DNA of 64,000 nucleotides from Bacteroidota bacterium (GTDB lineage Bacteria; Bacteroidota; Bacteroidia; Chitinophagales; Chitinophagaceae): positions 17,136-81,135 of the forward strand of contig JAFDXN010000050.1 in NCBI GenBank assembly GCA_018267915.1, written 5' to 3'. Below, in pieces: positions 46,901 through 54,383 of this stretch. The position numbers and the translations under genes were made by a program. How positions within the stretch are numbered: the stretch's first letter is position 1; the number at the start of each line of letters is the position of its first letter. A model generated the notes under the pieces. The model did not search any database. It saw only the letters and a list, made by a program, of their open reading frames with translations, and was not told the origin of the DNA.

Positions 46901-48679
46901 CTCGCACCGCCGATTTTTCACAATTCCCACGATTACGCAATAGCACAAAAAGCGTATAAAAAATTTGGCGTGTTCATTGACAAGAAAAATGAAAAGAACC
47001 GATGGTCAGCCTCAGTAAAACGGATGTTTAGCTTGTCGGATGCAGGAGTTGATTTTAAGAAGAACTTTCAGTTGTCAACCGCAGAAAAGAAACAACGTTC
47101 AAGAATTTATAGTGGCAAAAACATTTTCCAATACAACCACCGATTTGCGAGCCACATAAAAGGGAAAATTATTGAGAGTTCAACGGAAGAGCTTTGCGAT
47201 CCAGAATACACTATTGAAACTGAATATTATGTACCCGAGGTTGAATTAGAAAATAGATTAAAAGACAAGAAGCCTTCAAATTGGCTTATAGGTTATAGAG
47301 ACGTCACAAACGCGACGAACGAGCGAACCTGTATTTGTTCAATTCTTCCTAGAACAGCTTGTGATACAAACTGTAGGAACATCTTTAGTAATTCGAGCCC
47401 GTTGGAAATCCTATGTCTAGTTGGCAACTTGAACTCTATTCCATTCGACTATTTCGCTAGGCAAAAGATAATAGGGTTACATCTAAATGCTGGAACGATC
47501 GAACAACTTCCTGTATTACTACCCTCGCAATTTAATGCAGCTGACATTAGGAGAATAGCACCATTAGTTCTTGAGCTAACTTTTACTTCTTGGGATATTA
47601 AAGCTTTTGCAGACGAAGTATGGCAAGAAGCGGATGCAGAATTGAAAATTGCAATTGAGGACCAATGGCAATTAAATAAGGAAGCCACCGGCGGTCATGA
47701 GTGGGCACCGCCGGAGTGGTGCGAGATAACTAATTCCTATTGCCCCCTACCGCCATTCAAATGGGATGAAGACCGGCGTGCAGTGCTCAAAGCGGAACTA
47801 GATGCGATCTACGCTAATCTATATGGCTTTTCCACGGAGGAGCTTCGCTATATACTAGATCCTCAGGAAGTCTATGGCAAAGATTTTCCCGGTGAAACGT
47901 TCCGTGTCCTCAAAGACAAAGAAATACGCCAATATGGCGAATATCGAACAAGAAGGCTTGTATTAGAGGCTTGGGGATACTTAGATAAAAAATCAATAAA
48001 TTCATTAGATTTATCCCGAATTTCAGAACCCATGAAAGAATTTTCTCTCGACGAGGGTATATATTCCATTCAGGATGTTGCACATATTACTCAGATACCG
48101 GCAAAGAGAGTACGAAGGTGGTTCAAGGATTTGTCAGCAGAGCAATATGAAGGTCTCACTGGCGGCCAGCAAAGTGACGTAGATAACATGCGTGTAAGCT
48201 TCCATGGGCTTATAGAAGTTGTCGTTATTGATACACTGAGAGAAAATAAATTTAGCCTAAAGGCCATATTAGTTGCGCGAAATGACCTTAAACAAAAGAC
48301 CGGTAAGAATTATCCTTTTGCGACGAATAACGTTCGAGATAACTTGAAAATTGCCGGTAAAGCCTTGGTCTTTCGCTTTGAGTCTGGTGATGTCACTCTT
48401 AATGGCTCAGGTCAGTATAACCTTGCATTTATACAGGACTTCTTCAAACATATAGAGTTTGACAATAATGGCATTGCGCAGCGCTTGTTTAAAACTGACT
48501 CGCGACTTATCGTTATTGATCCGAAACAAGGCGGAGGAAAGGCAGTCGTAAATGGTAAGGGTGTTTGGGCAGAAACCATTGCTATGTCTTATTCTGGTCC
48601 TGCCTCAATGCCTGTTATCAGGGATCAGTATGATGTTACAGACGATGAAATTTCAGCAGCCATTGAGTATTGTAATTGA
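43991..48679 (+). CDS. DrmMI-like N6-adenine methyltransferase with C-terminal VapB45/DUF433-like antitoxin domain
   Basis: A 1562-aa protein. SAM motif I is VCDAAAGSGHMLLAAARTIA (about residue 513) and the N6-adenine catalytic motif is FDVILGNPPWE (about 771-780). The N-terminal 500 residues and the segment to about 1300 fit the large type IIG/DrmMI-like layout with a recognition region. Residues about 1355-1562 are different: YSIQDVAHITQIPAKRVRRW is a MerR-like HTH, followed by FHGLIEVVVIDTLRENKFSL and then VIDPKQGGGKAVVNGKGVWA to DDEISAAIEYCN, the DUF433 pattern of VapB45 antitoxins. The next gene encodes a VapC45-like PIN protein overlapping by one base (TGATG). So the modification enzyme seems to carry the antitoxin of its neighbour. 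Modification would protect self DNA. Confidence 0.88.
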   Translation: MKYTCINIQGNLISEELLQKIENATADGQSAEQFGLEPGTNLRSEIEYAWSRIKLDWKHFSERMQNLPATDQYGTSLSRKWMKNFFSSLGFELQDQKNSLVGENKQGYNISHTSSNLDDLPIHVVGFFDPHHPDRNTLDMKASGGTTRLSPHALVQEYLNVTEHLYGIATNGLYLRLLRDSGRLVKLTYIEFDLKRLLEEDRYSEFTLLYRMLHASRFPRNIQETDRCLLEKYYQESIETGNRIRDGLSTAVKESLLALGKGFLQHEYNTSLRDSLKSGRLTTKDLNRQLLRLIYRFLFLMVTEERDLVYDPEEKTADMLRKKRVYLQYYSLVRLRKLSRNKYLYEPQFSDLWQGLVQTFQLFDETGGGRKLGISPLGGDLFNSNALPHLEQSYISNNLLLECVRNMNEFEDDKKNLVSINYRSLDVEELGSVYEGLLELHPVIEYLDADNPRQINFTFHGGTDRKTTGSYYTRPDLVNELIKSALIPVIKSRLSEHADKNEQAKALLKLKVCDAAAGSGHMLLAAARTIAWYLAQVKTGEENPAPSAYRSCLREVIQHCVYAVDMNPDAVELCKLALWLEGHNSGKPLSFLDHKVRNGNSLVGVTDLSVLTKGIPDEAFNPVTGDDKDVCKKLKKDNTTFNKTKIGNLFDSTVTIPDTHIFSDEYHELDDITQDDVAAVQKAKQKFDHIRNDAEWYKEWRACNLWTAAFFYTYTEEAENAAPNSERLQKYLQNPAAAYGPMIGKADALQAEHKFFHWPLEFPDVWSQGGFDVILGNPPWEIVELNAKEFFKTRNKEIADAESDQIRKSLIDNLKTENVSLYQEYLAARHDFDSQRKFIQESSRFPNGSKGRIDLYPLFVENSMVVISPKGITGLIVPSDIATGAYNSDLFSLIVREKRLKCYFDFENSKGIFPGVHRSKRFCVIALTGINATPSSIDFFYFGHELTDLLNNERRISLKFSELELYSPSTLAPPIFHNSHDYAIAQKAYKKFGVFIDKKNEKNRWSASVKRMFSLSDAGVDFKKNFQLSTAEKKQRSRIYSGKNIFQYNHRFASHIKGKIIESSTEELCDPEYTIETEYYVPEVELENRLKDKKPSNWLIGYRDVTNATNERTCICSILPRTACDTNCRNIFSNSSPLEILCLVGNLNSIPFDYFARQKIIGLHLNAGTIEQLPVLLPSQFNAADIRRIAPLVLELTFTSWDIKAFADEVWQEADAELKIAIEDQWQLNKEATGGHEWAPPEWCEITNSYCPLPPFKWDEDRRAVLKAELDAIYANLYGFSTEELRYILDPQEVYGKDFPGETFRVLKDKEIRQYGEYRTRRLVLEAWGYLDKKSINSLDLSRISEPMKEFSLDEGIYSIQDVAHITQIPAKRVRRWFKDLSAEQYEGLTGGQQSDVDNMRVSFHGLIEVVVIDTLRENKFSLKAILVARNDLKQKTGKNYPFATNNVRDNLKIAGKALVFRFESGDVTLNGSGQYNLAFIQDFFKHIEFDNNGIAQRLFKTDSRLIVIDPKQGGGKAVVNGKGVWAETIAMSYSGPASMPVIRDQYDVTDDEISAAIEYCN

Positions 48680-49086
48680 TGCGTGTGATGAGAGTTTACC
48701 TTGATACCAACTATCCCAAAAATCTGGCTGAGGCATTACGGCTCATCCACGCTTTGCAGTTGCCGCAAGCGATTGAGATAGTTCGTACACAAGATATCAA
48801 GGAAGCTGATGCTGCTAGTTCTATCCTATTTCTTTTTGACCAAAGTAAAAAGGGATTAGACGTTGTTACCGAAAAGCACTTCGAAGCAGGCTACCGTGTT
48901 TTCGCTTTTAAGCTAAACTCGACTGATAAGATCAATTTCTTCGACCTCTCTTTGTCTTTGCTTCGGCTATGGCCTCGTATTCTTGATACTATAACAGCAG
49001 AGACAGAGCCGTTTGTTTTCACGTACAACTACAATGGGAAGACCTTGACTAAGGTCAAAGGTAGGCAGGAGAACGTGGCAGCTTAG
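48679..49086 (+). CDS. VapC45-like PIN-fold toxin candidate
   Basis: A 135-aa protein from ATG 48679, whose A is the last base of the methyltransferase stop (TGATG), so translation is coupled. The N-terminal MRVYLDTNYPKNLAEALRLI is a PIN-like beta1-helix with the conserved Asp, and later KKGLDVVTEKHFEAGYRVFA fits the second half of PIN_10/VapC45-type folds; the length matches VapC45 (about 138 aa). The usual downstream Asp of the vvTkD motif is replaced (VTEKHF), so activity may be altered. VapC toxins are RNases held inactive by VapB. Here the cognate antitoxin domain is on the methyltransferase. Function is inferred from context and fold. Confidence 0.75.
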   Translation: MRVMRVYLDTNYPKNLAEALRLIHALQLPQAIEIVRTQDIKEADAASSILFLFDQSKKGLDVVTEKHFEAGYRVFAFKLNSTDKINFFDLSLSLLRLWPRILDTITAETEPFVFTYNYNGKTLTKVKGRQENVAA

Positions 49087-49229
49087 GATTTCGCCAGTGT
49101 TTACATAAGCCTTTTGAGAGCCGCCACCGGTTCATCGAGTTGTAATTCCGTCTTTTACGTTGCTAAGGTGGGAAGGGTTATGTATATTGCAAATTATATA
49201 ATGCAATTTTTCTAGCACAATAGTTCCTT

Positions 49230-50546
49230 ATGGCCGATAATCAACCTGAGCATAAACTATTCAAGGAAGAGTCATTACCTGAGTTGACAAACGCATCTTA
49301 CTATGCGTATCTGGATTCTGTAGAGAGGATAGAAGGTAGATACTTTGTTCGCTTCGACTGTATTGATATCCTAAGAGCTAACGAAGTAGAAATTACTTCA
49401 GAAACAATACTTGACTTTCCAAGCGTTGTTATTGAAATTTCAGATGAAACAGCAGAGATAGATAATTTGTTTGGGGGGCAAAACCTTTATGACTTGGAAA
49501 GCACCTGGATGATTATCAAAACAGAACTAGGGCAAACTCAGCAAGTAGCCGATCAACATTTCAATTTTACCAGTCTAAGCGCTGGAACGCAAGGCAACTA
49601 CGGTGTAACTGCGATTACAACCCCACAAGATCTTGGACCTTTGGAAACAGACAAAATAGATGAGATCGTTAGGGCTACGTTGCTTCACGAGTCAGGTGTT
49701 AAGGATGTTACAGATTTCCTAGACAACTTGAATCTTGCTGTGATTGATCACGTAAATGTTTATGATGTTGGACAAGGCAACTGCAATGGCTTAGTTGATC
49801 AGAATAACGTTGTGAAAGCATATTTTGATTTGGGGGGAGGTTGTAATGCCAATAAGTTCACCTATCCCGTTAATATTAAGGCATGTTTCTGCCAAAACCC
49901 TCCAGTGATACTGTCTCATTGGGATCAGGACCATATTGAACTAGCGTTAAATGAACCATACTCTTGGACGCTTAAATGGCTGGTTCCGAAGCAAAAGCTC
50001 AGCAACACTGCATATCATCTTGCGAACCGATTAATTAAAAACGGCAATTTGATCTGCTGGAACAGCACTATTGTAAGTCCATATAATTTTCAAGGGAATT
50101 TTATTTCAAAGTGTACCGGCTCTATTAACAATAAAAATAACAGTGGGCTCGCATTGTTTGTTGAGTATCAACCTCTGGAATATGTACTACTTCCAGGAGA
50201 CGCAAGATTTGGAGCTATTCCATTTATCACAACCGGCAGAATAATTGCGCTCGTCGCAAGTCATCATGGCGCTAACGGCAGTGTAACAGGCAAAAAGCAT
50301 CTCCCACCGATAGCCGCGGGACATAAAATGATTGCATATTCTTATGGTCAAATCGGTAGCACGAAAAATACACATGGGCACTCACATTCAGGTGCAGAAA
50401 TAAAATACAGCAATAGAGGATGGGGGCCAGAAAAACGAGCTAAGAACGGTCACATTGCATTAAAACGGAGGCCGTTAAACCTAATTACCCCGTGTGCAAC
50501 TGCAGGTACCTGCACTTTACAAATCAAACGAGGTCAGCATTATTAA
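49230..50546 (+). CDS. Metallo-beta-lactamase-fold hydrolase (ComEC/Rec2-like MBL domain)
   Basis: A 438-aa soluble protein. Residues about 1-165 are an unrecognised N-terminal domain. The MBL domain starts at VNVYDVGQGNCNGLVDQNN (about 175-193); the metal motif is VILSHWDQDHIELAL (about 225-239, HxDxDH form), followed by YVLLPGDARFGAIPF (about 315-330) and ALVASHHGANGSVTGKK (about 340-355), the ComEC-type SHHG motif. A histidine-rich segment (THGHSHSG) comes near residue 390. Such enzymes act on nucleic acids or small phosphoesters. It lies 144 bp after the PIN gene and 10 bp before mcrB. Role in the island unknown; it might be a nuclease effector. Confidence 0.82.
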   Translation: MADNQPEHKLFKEESLPELTNASYYAYLDSVERIEGRYFVRFDCIDILRANEVEITSETILDFPSVVIEISDETAEIDNLFGGQNLYDLESTWMIIKTELGQTQQVADQHFNFTSLSAGTQGNYGVTAITTPQDLGPLETDKIDEIVRATLLHESGVKDVTDFLDNLNLAVIDHVNVYDVGQGNCNGLVDQNNVVKAYFDLGGGCNANKFTYPVNIKACFCQNPPVILSHWDQDHIELALNEPYSWTLKWLVPKQKLSNTAYHLANRLIKNGNLICWNSTIVSPYNFQGNFISKCTGSINNKNNSGLALFVEYQPLEYVLLPGDARFGAIPFITTGRIIALVASHHGANGSVTGKKHLPPIAAGHKMIAYSYGQIGSTKNTHGHSHSGAEIKYSNRGWGPEKRAKNGHIALKRRPLNLITPCATAGTCTLQIKRGQHY

Positions 50547-50556
50547 TTATTTTTTT

Positions 50557-52959
50557 ATGCCCCAAAATATTTACACCGAAGCCTGGAAAAAGATATTACG
50601 CGATGCAGCCAAAAAAATGGATGCACAGGGTCTATTAAAAGTTAGCTACCCTGCCGGTCAAATTACTTCGCTCGGAGATCGTGGCTCTTACGCCGGCAGA
50701 TTCACAGCTTGGGGTGGCAAGTGTACATATAACAAGGACAGCGCACCTTTTCGTGACCTCAGGTCGGCCTATGAAACGGGATCGGAATTCAAGAATAAGT
50801 TCCCCGGCGCACTCGAAATAAGCTTAAATGCCAACGAAGAAATACTCATCAACCATCAGTATCTCACCTACGACGACTACATACAGCGCTATCGTGAACA
50901 GCAAATGCCTAAAAACCTGGCCGATGAAAAATACAAGTATAGATTGGTACAGTCGTTTCAGGAGAATTGGAGAAAGTATGAAGCTGGACAGTTAAGTATT
51001 ACAAACCTAATGGACGGAAAGCAATTTGGCAATCTCGTATACATGGGACTGGTGCCAACGGTATTCGGACAAGTAGCCCGTGAGCGGCCTGCAGAGCTCG
51101 AGCAATTGTTGAATCTTCTTTTCGATGAATCGAAGCCTTTGGAAGAGAGAATACCGCAATACATCCAAGAATTTAAAGAGGTTTATCAAACTGTTGTAAG
51201 GCCGGGGCCGAATACAGGACAAGACGAGCGTACGATAGCGACCCTTCTCACCTTTAGGTATCCGGATAAATACACCCTATTCAAATATGGATTTTATGCA
51301 CCGCTCAGCAAGTCATTTGGTATCAAGCCGAAGTCTACCGGCGAACAATTGCTCCATTATTACTCCATGGTATCGGATTTACTGAAAGAGTTGGGCAACC
51401 ACCCTGATATTTTCCAATGGGAAATGGATAATCTGGAAACTGACTGCTACCCTGATCCCAACCATCTTCTGCTTGCGCAAGACGTTTTTTATACGTTACT
51501 GGATTCTAAAGAGAATGACTCTGATATTTCGATTTCAGACGATGATGATAACGTCATTGCGCAACCAGCATTACCAGTTCTTCAATCTAAAAAACAAACT
51601 CAGAATATGAGTCATCCCCTTAATCTGATCTTATACGGGCCACCCGGTACAGGTAAAACATACAATTCGATCTATCATGCGTTGAGTATAATAGAAGGCA
51701 AAGATGTTGAAGTCTTAAAGAAGGAGCCTTGGGAGGATATAAAAGGCCGTTTCGACGCCTTGCTGATCAGGGACTTAGATTTGGAGCCGCAGCCCGGTCG
51801 AATTGGATTTATAACTTTTCACCAGAGTTTATCGTACGAGGATTTTATTGAAGGTATAAAACCAAAACTTGCAGATGACGAAGAAGGTGATTTGGCATAT
51901 CGAGTAAAACCCGGCTTATTTAAATACATGTCCACTATAGCGCAGATCGGACCGGACATTAATAAGAATCCCGGCTTTGAAACAGTGTATCAGAAACTAC
52001 TGAGCTTTATTTCCTCACAGACCAATGGAGAACATATCTTGTACACATTGAAGCGAGAAAAGCCATTTACAATTTCTATCAATAGAAATAACAACATACG
52101 CTTTCATGCAAATACTGAAAAGGCGTATGAAGCTGTAATAAGAAAAGAGTTTTTGCAGGCATACTTAGAAACAGGGATAGCTCCAGATTGGGTTCCCTAT
52201 ACAAGCGCGATTGGAGAGTTTATGAAAACACAGTTCAATTATAGCGACTCTCCGACTATAAGCACTGCGGAGTTAAAACCATATGTTCTGGTCATTGATG
52301 AGATTAACCGAGGAAATGTGTCGCAAATATTCGGCGAACTAATCACGTTAATTGAACCGTCGAAGAGAAAAGGAACAAACGAAGAGTTAGGCGTCATTTT
52401 GCCATACTCTAATGAGTTTTTCCAGGCACCCCCAAATCTTTACGTCATCGGCACCATGAATACTGCAGATAGAAGTGTTGAAGCGTTAGATACAGCTTTG
52501 AGGAGGCGGTTTTCATTTAAAGAGATGATGCCGGATGAAGATCTTAAGGACATACGAAAGGTAAATATGGCCGGTACGGATATCGATTTCAAGGAAGTGC
52601 TGCATTCAATCAACAAGAGACTAGAGAAACTAGCCGGTCGAGATCACAAGATTGGACATAGCTACTTGATGAGTACAAAAGACGAAGAATGGCTGTTCTA
52701 TCTGAACGTCTTTAGGGACAAAATAATACCATTGCTGCAAGAGTATTTTTATGGTGATTATGCAAAAATGTGTTTGGTTCTCGGGAAGGGATTTGTTGAC
52801 ATTAATGCAAGTTTATCTGATGAAAATGACGACAAATTCTTTGCCGACGCAGCTCATGATGCCCTCGATGACTTTAGAGCAAAACAAGTATGGGAGCTGA
52901 AAAAAATCTCTACCGAACAAGAATTTGCTACCGCATTAGCTACCCTGCTTAATAAATAG
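50557..52959 (+). CDS. mcrB: McrB-like GTPase subunit of type IV restriction
   Basis: About 800 aa from ATG 50557 (MPQNIYTEAWKKILRD); a longer frame from 50494 would overlap the MBL gene and has no support. The first 350 residues are a DNA-reader type domain without a DUF3578 signature I can name. The motor has Walker A LILYGPPGTGKTYNSIYHAL (about residue 356-375), Walker B YVLVIDEINRGNVSQIFGEL (about 575-594) and the McrB signature VIGTMNTADRSVEALDTALR (about 628-648), which marks GTP-using McrB motors. A TFHQSLSYEDFIEGIKP block is also typical. It forms hexamers that recruit McrC to cut modified DNA. mcrC follows 2 bp later. Confidence 0.93.
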   Translation: MPQNIYTEAWKKILRDAAKKMDAQGLLKVSYPAGQITSLGDRGSYAGRFTAWGGKCTYNKDSAPFRDLRSAYETGSEFKNKFPGALEISLNANEEILINHQYLTYDDYIQRYREQQMPKNLADEKYKYRLVQSFQENWRKYEAGQLSITNLMDGKQFGNLVYMGLVPTVFGQVARERPAELEQLLNLLFDESKPLEERIPQYIQEFKEVYQTVVRPGPNTGQDERTIATLLTFRYPDKYTLFKYGFYAPLSKSFGIKPKSTGEQLLHYYSMVSDLLKELGNHPDIFQWEMDNLETDCYPDPNHLLLAQDVFYTLLDSKENDSDISISDDDDNVIAQPALPVLQSKKQTQNMSHPLNLILYGPPGTGKTYNSIYHALSIIEGKDVEVLKKEPWEDIKGRFDALLIRDLDLEPQPGRIGFITFHQSLSYEDFIEGIKPKLADDEEGDLAYRVKPGLFKYMSTIAQIGPDINKNPGFETVYQKLLSFISSQTNGEHILYTLKREKPFTISINRNNNIRFHANTEKAYEAVIRKEFLQAYLETGIAPDWVPYTSAIGEFMKTQFNYSDSPTISTAELKPYVLVIDEINRGNVSQIFGELITLIEPSKRKGTNEELGVILPYSNEFFQAPPNLYVIGTMNTADRSVEALDTALRRRFSFKEMMPDEDLKDIRKVNMAGTDIDFKEVLHSINKRLEKLAGRDHKIGHSYLMSTKDEEWLFYLNVFRDKIIPLLQEYFYGDYAKMCLVLGKGFVDINASLSDENDDKFFADAAHDALDDFRAKQVWELKKISTEQEFATALATLLNK

Positions 52960-52961
52960 GA

Positions 52962-54212
52962 TTGATATACTTAAGGATATACGAGCATAGGTCATTGCGG
53001 ACTGATAGAGCTGAAGATGGGGTGAAAATCACTCCATCTCAATTAAGGCTGTTGCAGGAATATCATGGAGAAAAAGGAACGCCTTATTTTACTCTCATCA
53101 ATAATGGCGTGAAGTTCTGTGAATATGTTGGGGTGTTGCAAGTAGGAAACCTTATTATTGAAGTTTTGCCAAAAACCGATGCTTCAGATGACAAAAATAC
53201 TTGGCAACAATTCCTCGTTACTATGCTCAGAAAAACGGGAATGCTTGATATTGAGCAAACCGGCTTTGCCTCGCTGAAAATAATAGGCAATTCGATACTC
53301 GATCTTTACTTTTTACTGTTTTTGCAAGAAGCGAAATATTTGCTGCAGACCGGACTGGTAAAAAAATATAGAACTACCGAACGCAATAGCTTTTCGCTTA
53401 GAGGCAACTTGATATTTGGCAAGCATGTGTCAAAAAACATAGTTCATGCTGAAAGATTTTATGTCAGAAATTCTAACTACAGCTACGACAATACTTACAA
53501 TGGTATTTTAGTAAAAACTGTAAAGCTGATCGCAGCTATCGGAAAACCTTCAATAGGTGCTAAAGCGAAGTCTATTCTAGTTGATTTACCGGAGTGTAGT
53601 GATATGCTTATTAGTGAGTCCACATTCACTAAGCTCGTATTCGACCGAAAAACTGATGGTTATAGAAACGCAATGAATATTGCAAGACTCCTTCTGTTAA
53701 ATTATCATCCTGATGTACGAAGAGGTAGCAACAATGTAATTGCTCTCATGTTTGACATGAATCTATTATGGGAACGGTATATTTTTCGCACTTTAAAAAA
53801 AGCACTAGGCGAAAAATACCCTTGTGAATATATTGTCAAAGAGCAAGTACCTACTGGTTTTTGGAAACCACAGGCGGGTTATATTAAAACAATCAGGCCA
53901 GACATAGTTGTGTATCGAAGTTCCAGAGCCGACGAAGCATTTCTTGTTTTAGACACCAAGTGGAAGCAACCCGCTAGCAACAAACCGGATGACGCTGACC
54001 TTAAACAAATGCTTGCTTACAATTTATATAAGAAGTCTTATCGAAGCGCCTTAGTTTACCCTGGAATTGGTTCCACCGGGGTTGTCGAAGGAAATTTTCA
54101 GATTGCCGGACATGGTGGATGCAGTTTGGTGTTTCTGCCATTAAAGGCTGCAACTGGTAATATCCAGTTAGACTTGGACAACTTATTGTCTCTTTTCGCC
54201 GTTCTTAGTTAG
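52962..54212 (+). CDS. mcrC: McrC-like nuclease subunit of type IV restriction
   Basis: A 416-aa protein opening with TTG at 52962 (M-IYLRIYEHRSLRTDRAED), a normal McrC N-terminus; no better ATG is nearby. The N-terminal McrB-binding domain includes GVLQVGNLIIEVLPKTDASD. The C-terminal PD-(D/E)xK core is KTIRPDIVVYRSSRADEAF followed by LVLDTKWKQPASNK (about 308-340), with Asp, Asp and Lys of the nuclease present. It cuts DNA when bound to McrB. The pair looks complete. The 170 bp after it have no gene and a short AT-rich stretch before the helicase. Confidence 0.93.
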   Translation: MIYLRIYEHRSLRTDRAEDGVKITPSQLRLLQEYHGEKGTPYFTLINNGVKFCEYVGVLQVGNLIIEVLPKTDASDDKNTWQQFLVTMLRKTGMLDIEQTGFASLKIIGNSILDLYFLLFLQEAKYLLQTGLVKKYRTTERNSFSLRGNLIFGKHVSKNIVHAERFYVRNSNYSYDNTYNGILVKTVKLIAAIGKPSIGAKAKSILVDLPECSDMLISESTFTKLVFDRKTDGYRNAMNIARLLLLNYHPDVRRGSNNVIALMFDMNLLWERYIFRTLKKALGEKYPCEYIVKEQVPTGFWKPQAGYIKTIRPDIVVYRSSRADEAFLVLDTKWKQPASNKPDDADLKQMLAYNLYKKSYRSALVYPGIGSTGVVEGNFQIAGHGGCSLVFLPLKAATGNIQLDLDNLLSLFAVLS

Positions 54213-54383
54213 TATGACCGGAATGGCAGAAATAATTGACAATATAGAATGCTCGCATTTTTGGCCGCTATCCACACTAGTATATGCTGGTAGAGGGTAT
54301 TTTCCCTGATGCCATACAAGCTATGCATCTCCAACTTTGTGTGGAGAATATTTTTATAGTATATTACTTTTTTCAAAGAGTCT

